A DNA stretch of 64,000 nucleotides, taken from assembly GCA_023374025.1 (NCBI GenBank), contig SIJG01000019.1, positions 1 through 64,000 of the forward strand, in the 5' to 3' direction. The notes below the pieces were generated by a model. The model made no database searches and was not told where the DNA came from. It worked only from the letters and a program-made list of their open reading frames with translations. Shown in pieces: positions 48,390-59,703 of the stretch (its first letter is position 1; each line of letters starts with the position of its first letter). Position numbers and translations under genes: made by a program. This DNA is from Heterodera schachtii. Lineage: Eukaryota > Nematoda > Chromadorea > Rhabditida > Heteroderidae.

Positions 48390-51300
48390 ATGAATTGCTT
48401 TTCTCTATTGACCGTCTTTCTTTGCTTGATCATTAATTGCTCAGCTCCTCCAATACGGTAATTTTTAAAATAAAAAAAAATTAATTTTTTTAATTTTCAA
48501 TTTTCAGCCCTTTGTCATCAGACGTTGGCATTTGGAAAACGTGCAATGGCAAAAATGGGATAATTATGGTGGAAAATGGCTGCACAAAGTAAAATATTTC
48601 AAAATTATTAATAATTATTTTTAAATCATTTTTAGGCTTCTCATCTGTTACCAAAGTGAAATGGCCAAAAACAAAAAATTGGAAAACGTTTTGGGGTGGG
48701 AAAAGGAACAATTGGCAAAATGAAATTTGTGGAATGTGCCGAAGCGATTGCCGAAGATCAATGGCACGGACTAATGATTGCCAAGCACCAAGACGGAATG
48801 ATCAGCTACGAATCGAGGCAAATTGGGAATGAAAAATATTTTAAAATATCAATTTATTAATTAAGCCATGGATTCGACGACATTTTCGGCACCGAACAAA
48901 CGAAAAAAACGGAAAAATATTTGGAAATTAATTTGACAAAAAGTAAAGCCAAATTAATAATAATATTTGAATAGTAATTATTATTTTACAGATGCTGAAC
49001 CACTTGGAAACGAACTTCGAGAAGCGCTTTCTTCTGCTGCATTTTTGGACGATTTTATGCCATTTGTTTTGGCATTTGATTTTGGCACAACATTTTGCGC
49101 AGAAAACGGTGGCACCACCAAATTGTGCAAAGAGAAAGTCCATTTTTCATATTTAAAATTCAAAATTTAAATTAATTTGAATTTTAGTGCCTTACAAAGG
49201 CACCTTTTGTTGGCACAACCAAATCCCATGGCAAAACAACAACAACTTCAATCCCGACGACCACGGAAGAACAAACATTTTCGTTTTGGCCATTTGCCGA
49301 ATTTGTGTCCCATTTTGGCACTAATTGTTCGAAAATTGTTTTCCCCGTGGAGGTGGCCAAATTCATTGTGAACATCACCGCTAGGCCCTACCGAATTGCG
49401 TGCAATGACTATGAAAAAGAATACGAAATTGGACAATTGCCGCCGCATTATTTGGAAGATTCATACAAAGATTTTTTCAATGCTTGCATGGCAGTGCCGA
49501 CAACAAAATGCGCAAAGTAATTGAAATTCTGGCACAAAATTTGGTGCAAAATTGAGTTAATAATGGCAATTCATGTTTTCAAAAATAAAGCCTAAGCTTA
49601 GCCTAATAAGCCTAGCTTCAAGTAAGCCTAAGCCTAGCCTAAAGCTTAGGCCTAATAGACTTGCTTAGGCGTAGGTCTAACCAAGGGCCTAGGCCTAAGC
49701 AAGTCTAAGCTTAGGCCTAAAATTTAAAGCTTAGGCATATGCCTAAGAGTCTAGTCTTTTTTAGGCACTATACAAAATTTTTTCAATAATTTAATTTCCA
49801 TTTTTCATTAAATTTTCTTATAAAAAAAGTTTTGTACACAAAACGGCACTATAAAAAATTTGCAAAATGATAAAATTGTTTACTAAATTCTCACAAATTG
49901 TGTTTTAGGCATGCGGAACTGCACGCATGCTATAAAAGCATGAAGCCAGTGGTGCCAAGCAATAATGCCATCGCCAAATTATGCCAAGACCATCTTAATG
50001 AAACAAATGTTGCCGGATTTGCTGTACAAATTTGCATCCATCGCGATGAAAAGGAACAGAAGCTTGTCTTTGAAACATTTTTGAACCTTTCCACCACCGA
50101 CAAATTGTATGCCAATTAATGAGAGATTTAATGATGCAATTAACTAATTAATTGGGTTAATTAAGCATCAAAATGACGCGCAGCTACCAAATTTCCATTG
50201 AAGAAATTATGAAAACAAAGAAAACTATTCCCATTTTCTTTCTCGAATTTGGCACCGATCACCAACAAAGCGCAATCCGTGAAAAAGCCAATGGGAAAGT
50301 GATCAGCGGAGCATTGACTGAAAATGTGAAAACAAAAAAACGTCTTTTAATAATTAATTTAGAATTATGGTAATTTGTCAATTAACTTTTTGAAAATAAT
50401 TAATTAAAAAATGGACAATTCATTTGTCAATTATTTTCTTATTTAAATAATTAAATTAAATTAGCCAATGGCATTTGCCAATTATTTTTAAATAATTAAT
50501 TTAAATTTAGGATTTATTTTTTATTAATTGATTTAAAAGTAAGCCAATTATTTTTTAAATAATAATTTGTTTTAATAATTAATTGGAATTTAGGCCATTG
50601 GCATTGGCACCGTTCTCAATGACATTAAACCAGAAAATTAATGAAAGTTTGGCCAAAATGATTCATTTGGTGCCGCCTGTTGCTGATCGGATGAAAGCGT
50701 TCTTCCAGATTCCAAAGCCCAAGTTCAACAAACTGATCAGTGCCCAGACGAATTTGAAGCAATCCCGAAATAACCCGAAAAAAGGCTAAGAAATTGAACA
50801 AAATCCGGCAAAAGGATTGGGGGCCAAAGAGTTTTCACCACCAATTCTTTTTGTAAACCAAGGCTCGAAATTGAGCCAAATTTTTCAAAAATTAAAAAAA
50901 GATATCCAAATATGTTAAAGGAAATTTTAAAAATTTACAAAAATAATATGTATTTAATTTCTATTCATTAGGGTTATAATTGTATATGCTTTTGCATATT
51001 TCTGCGCATATGCTATGAAGAAAGGGGCTCAAAAATAAGCATATTTTTGGGGTTTTCGAGAATAAATGCATATTTAGCCATTATTTTTGGCAAATTTCAT
51101 AAGAAAAATGCAATAAAAATGCTTTTAGAAAATTTTAAAAATATACCCTTGAAAATCGAAAATTATTTTGAATTTTTGTGAGAATTTTTCAAAAAAAAAT
51201 TTGTTCTTACTTAGCAGCCATTGTTTTGGTGTTTTTTTAAACTCAAATTCTGTATTTTACACCAAATTTGGCATTTTTTTGAGGGTTAGAAGCCATTTGG

Positions 51301-54300
51301 GTAATTTTTAAGGCATATTTGTGAATTTTTTTTCGGTTTTTTGGGTATATTTGGGAGATTTTTAATGCATATTTGGGGTGTCTCAGACTCAGTTGGCCAG
51401 ACGCAGTTGCCCGTTCCGGCTGGGCATTATTATTGTTTCGCGGCGCGTCAATCCAAAAATTTAAAATGACAAAAAAATTTTAGATAGCAAATCAACAAGA
51501 TGCGACACATATGGAAAAGACTGTGCAGTGATCACGAAATTGTTGCACAAAATTGAAGAATTGAGAAATTGCAAAAATGAAACAATTGATACGGTACGGT
51601 ACGGTAATTAATTAAGTTGTCTGCTTTTTGTTTAAAAATGACAAAAATAGGGAGCAATAAAAATACACATTTGTTAATGTTTTTATGGCAAAAAATTTTT
51701 TGAAAATTTTTTTTTCAAAAAAGGGGGCGGGGGGCAAACGAAATTATCACCAAAAAATTTTCCAAAAAAAAAAAAAATTCAAAAGAGGGAGGAGTTGTTG
51801 AGAGTTTTGAAAAAAAAAAATTAATTTTTTTACTTTCGTTTAAATTAGGGTTGGGCCCCCGACGTCGGGGTTGGAAGCGTCGGGGTTCGGGGTCGGGTTT
51901 TCCCCGAAAATGGCCAAAAATGTCGGGGTTCGGGCGCGGGGTCGGGGGCCCAACCCTAGTTTAAATCCGTGAAAAAATTGATTGTTTTTCCATGGTAGGG
52001 TTATGGTATTCAGCTGACTAATACTAATAATCCTCTTCTCGGAATTTTAATTATTTCTGCTCCGTTCTTAAATTGCGCTTTTAAGTCTGCTTTTGACCTT
52101 CCCAATTGGGTCGATATTCCACCACCTGCGATACCGTACATAAGTCCGACCGAAACATTGCTGTGCTACGGTGACTTGTATTGCAACAAAGAAATGCTGC
52201 AGGAAGACTATGACCGAGAACGCGAAAGTGGGTTTAGGAAGGAAACATTTTAATTTTTACTGTGGAAAAACGGGTTTGCTTCTTTTGCTTGGGAAGGGAG
52301 CATAAAGTTACTGTAGGTGCTTTTACTGTAAAAAATAGGGCTTAGTTCTTTTTGGGAGACAGGATTACTTACTGTACTTAGGAGGAAAGAGGAAATATTA
52401 TTGCTTACTGTAACCAATTGTTACTGTATAGAACGGGTTTCTTCTTTTGCTTGGGAAGGAAGCATAAGCTTACTGTAGTCGGTTTATACATTACAAAAGG
52501 GTTTGCTTCTTTTCCTTTGGAGGAAGAGGAAGTATTATTGCTGCTACTGTAACCGATTGTTACTGTAGAAAACGGGTTTGCTTCTTTTGCTTGGAAGGAA
52601 GCATAAGCTTACTGTAGTCGGTTTTTACATCAGAAAACGGGGGTTTGTTTCTTTTATTTGTCCTGTTGTCCACAACAATTCCGCATATTTTTTTGTGGGG
52701 AAAATCCAAGAGATTATCCGCGAGATCCTCCCACTATCCCCACAAATCTTGGCAAAAAAAATGGGGTGCCGAAAAAAATGGCTGCTTCTAAATAAGTGTG
52801 TGATCAGCAAGCAGTTAATATCATCATCAATTAATTAATCACAAAGGATGTGGGCTCGAGCCTGAAACTCTGATCAGCCGTCGGCGGAAAAGGCAATTTC
52901 TTAAGGGCAAATGGGATTCATTTCCGATCATGATCAGTTTTCTGGAAGATGAACGTAAGTAAATGCACCTCAAAATCAAATTTATAAACATGTTTAAATG
53001 CTTTTTAGTGCCCGACAATTACCGAGCATGGAAAGCGGCGATAAATGTCGGAGCCGACATGATAATGTATGTGTGATCATTATGGCGTTGCTGCTAAGTC
53101 ATGAAAATTCCTCAGCTAAAAACTACCCATAATTTTGCTTAAACCCAATTAAAATTTTAATTAATTCGTATCATCCGATAGCCCTAACAAAGGAGAGGTA
53201 CCCAAGTGACGGTGGGACTTCCGAATGAAACTTACAGGGTAGGTAGATTACCCCCCCCCCCCCCCTTTGTATTATAAAATTTTTTTTATTTTTGCTAAAT
53301 GAAGCTTCTGGCCGAGATATGAAGCTTTTCCTTTTTGCCTTTTCAATATCATTCATAAAGAATGAAAAGCCAATGTGAGCGGCGATGGCCCAGTGGGTAT
53401 GCCTTCCATTTATTTTTTCTTCTTCTAAAGTTCAATTCCCATACCCTGCAAATAATTGTTTTTTGTTTTTTACATTTGCAAAATAATTTTTAAGCCTTTT
53501 AACATTAATAATTTGCTCATAATATTTTTTTCGTTTTATTTTACATCAATTTTGGCACATGTGATAGTTTTGGTAGAAATGAGTGAAGCAAAGGAATTTG
53601 TCACACCATGCACATCTGATCATTATAAATTCCGAACAAAAAGTGATCTGACAGTGTTCAGGAAAATTTGTTGGGAATAAATATTTAACGGGATGAGAAA
53701 AATTGGAAAATTCATCATTTTGTGATTCAATATACCCCCCCTTATGTGCTGATAAGCAAAAATAGGTCAATAGTCGAAATTATTCTCTTATAGAAAATAA
53801 AACGAAAAAAATATTATGAGCAAATTATTAATGTTAAAAGGCTTAAAAATTATTTTGCAAATGTAAAAAACAAAAAACAATTATTTGCAGGGTATGGGAA
53901 TTGAACTTTAGAAGAAGAAAAAATAAATGGAAGGCATACCCACTGGGCCATCGCCGCTCACATTGGCTTTTCATTCTTTATGAATGATATTGAAAAGGCA
54001 AAAAGGAAAAGCTTCATATCTCGGCCAGAAGCTTCATTTAGCAAAAATAAAAAAAATTTTATAATACAAAGGGGGGGGGGGGGTAATCTACCTACCCTGT
54101 AAGTTTCATTCGGAAGTCCCACCGTCACTTGGGTACCTCTCCTTTGTAAGATTTCTCTATTAGATCACCTAAACATCAAAAAATTTCGTCATGTTTGAAC
54201 CAAGCTATGGCCAAAGGTATTCAAGGAACCTGGTTTTCAAATATTTTTGGCAACCATAAAATTTTTTAAAACTTAGCGAAATTTTTTAAAATCTTACAGG

Positions 54301-57300
54301 CTTGTAGAAAACAATTAGGGCTATAGAATGATAGAAAGCAAAAATTATAACTAAAATTTTTTATTGAAATAAAATAATTCGAACATCAAAAATTATGATT
54401 AAAAACTTTCATTGAACCAATAAAAATTAAGTGATTTTGATTCATACTCTGAATTGAATTCCCGTTTTTTTTCGACATTATAAGTTGGCATTTTTGCCGC
54501 TTTAAAAATTGTTTGATTTTGTTTTTATTTGTTTTTAAATTTCATAACAGGCAACACACTTGCGTTCAATTCAAAATTGTCAATGTTGAGAAAAAGGCCA
54601 ACTACAGTGAAGGCATGCTGCTTACTGTAGTCGATTGTTCCTGTAGAAAACGGTGGTTTGTTTCTTTTATTGTCTCTGTTGTCCACAACAATTCCGCATA
54701 TTTTTTTTGTGGGGAAAATCCAAGAGATTAGTCCCGCGAGATCCCTCCCCTATCCCACAAAATCTTGGAAAAAAATGGGGTGCCGAAAAATGGCTGCTTC
54801 TAAATAAGTGTGTGATCGATCAGCAAGCAGTAAATCACCATCATCAATTAATTAATTAATCACAAAGGATGTGGGCTCGAGCCTGAAACTCTGATCAGCC
54901 GTCGGCAGAAAAGGCAATTTCGTCCGTATAATAGAACACATGGCAAATGGGATTCATTTCCGATCATGATCAGTTTTCTGGAAGATGAACGTAAATTAAT
55001 GCATCTTTTTAATTAATTAGAAACAAAATCAAATTTATATTGATTTTTAAATGTTTTTAGTGCCCGACAATTACCGAGCATGGAAAGCGGCGATAAATGT
55101 CGGAGCCGACATGATAATGTAGGGCCATGGCAATCCATCATCACGGGGGCTCTGGGGATTTCATATAAGGGACTTTGTATTTATACATATTTGTTAAATA
55201 ATATTTCCTGGTTAGATTTGCCCCAAAATAAAATGCAAAAATAAAAAATATTTGTTTTCGAAAAAGCATTTAAAAGTTTCAATTTTTCATTTTTTTTTTT
55301 TCAAGTTTTTATGAACATATGATGATTAGGGATGGGAATTTAAGTCAAATGACTCTTTTTTTTTTGCTGACTCTAAATGACCTTAAAATGAGTTCAAAAG
55401 TGTTCTACACTTTGTTTGAAGCTTCTAACATACATTTTTTGTGACTTTTTTTTACTTTTTTACACTTTTTGGGATTTTTATGACTTTTTTGCATTTTTCG
55501 TGACTTTTTTCACGACTTTTTACACTTTTTAAGGCAAAATTTGACTTTTTGTGACGAAAATTCCGAAAAATAAGTCAATCTTCGACACGGAACTGAAAAT
55601 TACATTTGTCTAATTTTTCAGGACTTTTTTGGGTTTATTTCGTGCTTTTTTGGCATTTTTATGTGACTTTTTGGTTATTTTTTCATGACTTTTTTTTTGG
55701 CATTTTTTATGACTTTTTAAGTCGACTTTTTTGAGATTTTTTGTGACTTAAACTCCCATCCGTACATATGACTTTTTTAAATTTCAAAACAGGCAACACA
55801 CTTGCGTTCAATTCAAAATTGTCAATGTTGAGAAAAAGGCCAACTACAGTGAAGGCATTTTAATTAGAGACTCTTCCGATATTGGCAAATGCGGTAATGT
55901 TTAAACAAATATGCTTTAATATATTATTATATGTAAATCGAAAACAAAGAAAAATTTGTAAAAAAAAATATATTTTAACTGTCCAAAAATATTCGAATTT
56001 TTTGTTTTGCTGAGTTAATTTTATTTTCTTTTTGAGCTCTGATCAATCCCCCTAAAAATTAATAAACTATTTGATCAATTTCTGCTCTTAATTGTTGCCG
56101 ATTCAAAATAATTAGCCTTTGGAAAATCGGATGTTGGCAAAGCTTGTGGTTGGCAAGAACTTGAGCTTGCAATGGAACACACTTGCTCACATGTGAGTTT
56201 TCAATTAAAAAAAAGAAAATCAAAAAAAAAAATTAAATTAAAATTTGCATTAGTAAACTATTACTGTAAATAAATAATAATGGGTACGGTATTGGTGTGG
56301 CAATCAATTAATGTTTTGTTGTTGATTAATTTGAAGTGGCAATTGCCCATTGTGAGTTTTCAATTAAAAAAAAAATCAAAAAAAAAATTAAATTAAAATT
56401 TGCATTAGCAAACTATTACTGTAAATAAATAATAATGGGTACGGTATTGGTTGTGGAAATCAATCAATTAGTGATTGTTGCTGATGAATTTGAAGTGGCA
56501 ATAATTGTCCATTGTGAGTTTTCAATTAAAAAATGGAAAAGTTTAAAAAATATTAAATTAAAATTTGCATTGGCAAACTATTACTGTAAATAAATAATAA
56601 TGGGTGGGTACGGTATTGGTTGTTGTTGAAATCAATTAGTGTTTGTTGTGCTATTAATTTGAAGTTGCAACCAAACATGTCGGGGGTTGCTTGTCATGAA
56701 CTGCTGCACGCACTTGGCAATGTGCACGAGCAAAGCAGGAGCGATGCGCGAAGCTTTGTCATTTTGAGGCGCCAAACCAGAGTAAAAACATTTAAAAATT
56801 AATTAATAATTAATAATTGTACAAATAAAAACGTAATTTGTTTGAACGACTACAATTTAAATATGATGCACCCCCAAAACGTCGTCGGAAGACTTTTTGA
56901 ACCATAACTTTTGTTCATTTTGTCAATCAAATTAAGCATTGTTGATGTTGGTTTCGATAGCTCTGTGTCTGTGTGTTTATTATTAATTTGCAAAATTTCA
57001 AAAAATTTTCGTTTAGTTACAAAAAAGTTATGGCCAGAAGTGACTCCAAAACCTGGGTATTTCGAACTGTTTTTTTTTTTGCTCTGATTTTTTGTGCATG
57101 AATAAAAAATTTTGAAAATTTATAGGCTAATAGCATTTTTCAAATGCTTTCGAATAATAAACTAAGAATGTTTAATTTGGGTATGAAAGAAAAAAGTTAT
57201 CGTCCAAAAATTCGGCCAACGACGTTATGTCTTAATCCGATTTAATTAGCAATCGATGATACGGCACAAAGCAAAAAATTTTGGCTTTGATTATGATTTT

Positions 57301-59693
57301 GGCTCGGTGCTGCATTACGGTGGACGCTATGACGCAGAAAAGTAATTAATTATTAACAATTTAGAAAAATAAAAATTTTAGTTTTTTATTGTAATTATTT
57401 TGAGTTTTTTTGCGGAAATCCCGACGTAAAAACGAAATCCGGGTTCGAGGCTCTAAATATGACACTTTAATAACCGTAATTAATTTGTTTATGATTGTTT
57501 CAGTGATCAATACTCTCTGATCACTTTGCCACGATTTTACCAGCAAACGATTGGCCAACGCGACCGAATCTCTTTCAAAGACGCGGCTCTAATTAACCAA
57601 ATTTATTGCCAAGGCAATTAAAAAACGGAAATAAAATTTCATAAAATTATCATTTGTTTAGACTCATGCAAAGGGCATGAGGACAAGTGCCAAAACGGGG
57701 GCTATTTGAACCCAAATGATTGCACAAAATGCCATTGTCCGGACGGATACGGTGGCGAATACTGTAAAGAACTTGAAGAGAGTGAGCAATTAATTAACTC
57801 AACAATTAAAATAAATTATATATGTAAATTTGAACATTTGAATTATGAAGATTAAATGGTGGCAATTTAATGATTTAACCCCTTTTTGATATAAATTGTT
57901 ACAAAAAACGGCTTTGATTAAGGATATCGGCGGATCTAATGGGAGATAAATTAACCCAAAAAATGTTTCCCCAATTTATTAGATGTGAACTGCAATATTT
58001 TGGCTGATGAGTCGAGGGAATTGAAATCTGATCAGACCGTTAAAGTGTTGAATCCGATGATCGGATGCACTTCCGCTGGCAAAGAATGCCGTTGCCATTG
58101 GCGAATTATGGCAAATTTTTATTTAAAAATAAATAATTAAAATGATTTTTTATGATTTGTAATGTGAGTGAAAGGATTTTAGCCAATGCCTAGCACAAAA
58201 GTGCGAATTCAATTGAAAAGCTTGAACAATTCGCTCATCTGCTCACATCCATGCACACCACCGTACGTCGAGATCAAATACCGAGCCGACAAAAGGGCGC
58301 AAGGCAAAAAAAAAACAATAATTAATTAATTAATGGTTAATTAGCAAAATGATCGCTCATTAAGGTGCCAAACTTTGCTGTCCCCGTGCACTCACTGATT
58401 TGAACGGAAATGAATACAAAAATTGGATTGCGGCAGAAAAGCCGGACATGGACATTGTCATTTCTGCGCACCTTTCACCAAATTGGACCGTACCATCTAC
58501 CGTATTTGAACTGACGTATGAATCAGGCAAGGAAAATTGTAAAAGAAATTTTTATATTTTTTAAATTTAATTTATTTTTAAATTCTTTTGTTTTAAATGA
58601 CCATTACACAATTAAAACTGTTTAAAAATCTGTTAAGGCAACGCCAAACTCATCAATTCGAGCAAATGCCCTCATGCCGAAAATGTTTATGCCGAGAAAA
58701 GAAACCCCGGCACCGGCACTTTGCGTTGTTATAACCCGACAAAGAAGCAATATTATGACTGCTCCTGTCATGGTGATAAGAAATGCCTCGCTGAAGAAAA
58801 ATGGGCACACGACCGCTTTCTTTGTCCAATAATGCAGGTAATTAATCAATCAATTAATTATTAATGTATTAATGCCAATTAATTAATTTATTATTATGTG
58901 TTAATGCCAATTAATTAATTAATTATTATGTATTAATGCCAATTAATTAATTAATGTATTAATGCCAATTAATTAATTAATTATTAAAGTATTAATGCCA
59001 ATAATTAATTAATTATTATGTTTAATGCCAATTAATTAATTAATTATTAATGTATTAATGTCAATTAATTATTAATGTATTAATGCCAATTAATTAATTA
59101 ATTATTATGTATTAATGCCAATTAATTAATTAATTAATTATTAATGTATTAATGCCAAAATACACTGCCACCGAACATTTCATATAATATGGGCAATTTA
59201 ATTTTTTTGGCCGTAAAAATTACCATTTTTTGTATCAAAATGGTTGGAAATAAGAACAAAAATAAGGACAATAAGCGGAAATAAGGACAAATGAGAACAT
59301 AAATGAAAAAAAAATCTCATCTATTAATTAAATTTTGTAAATTCAAGGTCAATGGAATTCAAATCCAAAAAGATCCTCGATACAATTGGACTCGTCTTGA
59401 TATTGATTGCTATGTGAGCCGAGTTTTACTGTACCTTTTCAAAAATTTGTTTTGATTGACTAATTTTACAGAAGGCCGAAGCGGGTACCGTAAGCTTTTG
59501 GGGCTACAGTAAGCCGGACACAAAAGAAATCATTCGGGTGGACGAAATCCACTGTTTGACTGATGGAGTGCTAAAATGGTTCAAGAGTTTGCAAGTCGAA
59601 GAACAGTCGCCGATGAAATTGAGTCCAACGAGTCCATTCTTGGCCAATAATAATGCTTCATCCCTAATCCACGTGTTCGTGCCATTTGTTTAA
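48390..59693 (+). CDS. Astacin metalloprotease B (expanded, with exon duplication)
   Basis: Same architecture as gene A. Signal peptide exon 48,390-48,457 (ending INCSAPPIR); N-region exons to 52,227 (CRDs CDTYGKDC, CYGDLYCNKE); basic site RRRKRQF (52,847 exon) or RRQKRQF in the duplicate (54,868). TCVQFKIV lies at 54,551 (truncated) and 55,793; ACGWQELELAMEHTC at 56,116; zinc site HELLHALGNVHEQSRSD at 56,665-56,781. The Met-turn at 57,250 reads GSVLHYGG, with Leu for the usual Met. The EGF-like exon is 57,662-57,781, the CUB-like region is 57,983-58,538 and the tail runs to 59,693. Exon 3 has a one-base loss near 48,680 and exon 9 a two-base loss near 50,636 relative to A and C. Repeated insertions enlarge its introns. 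Whether it makes a full protein is uncertain. Confidence 0.75.
49587..49765. repeat. Telomere-like GCCTAA/TTAGGC insert in gene B intron
   Basis: A degenerate array of AAGCCTAAGC, GCTTAGGCCTAA and similar words in both orientations. The unit matches the nematode telomere repeat TTAGGC and its complement, with frequent head-to-head junctions (TTAGGCCTAA). The homologous introns of A and C lack it; C shows the uninterrupted site at about 62,495-62,526. Confidence 0.6.
50971..51375. repeat. Word-reiterating insert (GCATATTT type) in gene B intron
   Basis: Opens TTAGGGTTATAATTGTATAT and reiterates GCATATTT, GCATATG, TGCATATTTGG and AAGGCATATTTG up to about 51,375. No coding potential was seen. 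Confidence 0.45.
51847..51963. repeat. Word-reiterating insert (GTCGGGG type) in gene B intron
   Basis: Opens TTAGGGTTGGGCCCCCGAC and closes GTCGGGGGCCCAACCCTAG, a near-perfect inverted end pair. The interior is built from GTCGGGGTTCGGGG units. About 117 bp in AT-rich intron DNA. Confidence 0.65.
52270..52645. repeat. TACTGTAG-containing minisatellite in gene B intron
   Basis: Three imperfect units starting GGGTTTGCTTCTTTTGCTTGG at about 52,272, 52,436 and 52,569. Each contains GAAGCATAAG and CTTACTGTAGTCGG. A later fragment at about 54,616 marks the junction of the exon-bearing duplication. Confidence 0.6.
53378..53452 (+). ncRNA. tRNA-like sequence, left arm
   Basis: GCGGCGATGGCCCAGTGGGT matches the A box (TGGCnnAGTGGG), and AAGTTCAATTCCCATACCC resembles a B box plus T-arm. 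The acceptor stem does not pair convincingly and the anticodon region is a pyrimidine run, so this is a degenerate or SINE-like tRNA relic rather than a functional tRNA. Confidence 0.4.
53885..53962 (-). ncRNA. tRNA-like sequence, right arm
   Basis: Exact mirror of the left-arm tRNA-like sequence, so the element carries two divergent-facing copies, each reading towards the centre. The same caveat applies: boxes present, cloverleaf not convincing. Confidence 0.4.
55325..55770. repeat. Word-reiterating insert (TGACTTTTT type) in gene B intron
   Basis: Opens TTAGGGATGGGAATTTAAGT and closes ACTTAAACTCCCATCCGTAC, a near-inverted pair. The interior is dozens of TGACTTTTTT, GCATTTTT and GTGACTTTTT words. 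It interrupts the intron between the GAD and TCVQF exons of the second duplicate; the first duplicate lacks it. Confidence 0.6.
56193..56645. repeat. About 160-bp intronic tandem repeat carrying splice-like ends
   Basis: GTGAGTTTTCAATTAAAAA starts units at 56,193, 56,352 and 56,514. Each has GCAAACTATTACTGTAAATA and GGGTACGGTATTGG and ends in AATTTGAAG followed by TGGCAAT...CCATT. The first GTGAG is the true donor of the exon ending HTCSH, and the last AATTTGAAG is the true acceptor of the zinc-site exon. Confidence 0.65.
56876..57235. mobile_element. Hairpin element in gene B intron
   Basis: AAAACGTCGTCGGAAGACTT with ACCATAACTTTTGTTCATTT on the left faces AAAAAAGTTATCGTCC...GGCCAACGACGTTATGT on the right. 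The interior includes GTTATGGCCAGAAGTGACTC, related to hairpin 1. It sits between the zinc-site exon and the Met-turn exon. Confidence 0.6.
58855..59160. repeat. TAATGCCAATTAATTAATT minisatellite in gene B intron
   Basis: About ten imperfect units of 25-40 bp built from TTAATGCCAATTAATTAATT plus ATTATGTA. It lies between the exon ending in a CPIMQ stretch and the exon starting VNGIQIQ. Confidence 0.75.
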
Positions 59694-59703
59694 GTCCCTC
59701 TCC

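Larger units (their letters stand above)
53187..54147. mobile_element. 961-bp palindrome with tRNA-like boxes in both arms
   Basis: The left arm (53,187-53,542) and right arm (53,794-54,147) are essentially perfect reverse complements, differing mainly in a C/G homopolymer length. They surround a 251-bp unique centre. The ends read ACAAAGGAGAGGTACCCAAG. Each arm has a tRNA-like stretch: A-box-like TGGCCCAGTGGG and, about 40 bases on, B-box-like AGTTCAATTCCC. Near-identity of the arms implies recent formation. It is nested in an older hairpin within an intron of gene B. Confidence 0.8.
53090..54540. mobile_element. Hairpin element 1 relative, interrupted
   Basis: 53,090-53,186 (CATCCGATAGCCCTAAC) and 54,148 on (ATTTCTCTATTAG, ACCTAAACATCAAAAAATTT) align with consecutive text at about 190-350 of the element at 82-841. 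The match is broken exactly at CCTAAC/ATTTCTC by the palindrome at 53,187-54,147. This gives a clear order of insertion. Confidence 0.6.
52640..55893. repeat. Tandem duplication of exon-bearing segment in gene B
   Basis: The segment with the basic-site exon (52,847-52,954), the VPDNYRAWKAAINVGAD exon (53,009-53,066) and the TCVQF exon (54,551-54,614) is followed by a second copy of all three (54,868-54,990; 55,061-55,118; 55,793-55,893). The upstream text GTCCACAACAATTCCGCATA is also doubled. The first TCVQF exon is cut at about 54,614, where GAAGGCA joins TGCTGCTTACTGTAG. Copy 1 was later enlarged by hairpin elements and copy 2 by a TGACTTTTT insert. Confidence 0.8.

Noticed and set aside
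53378..53452. Functional tRNA gene
   Set aside because: A and B boxes are present, but the acceptor stem does not pair and the anticodon arm is a pyrimidine run.
53456..53770. Open frames on both strands in the palindrome
   Set aside because: They mirror arm sequence or lie in the AT-rich centre, with no signal, domain or paralog.
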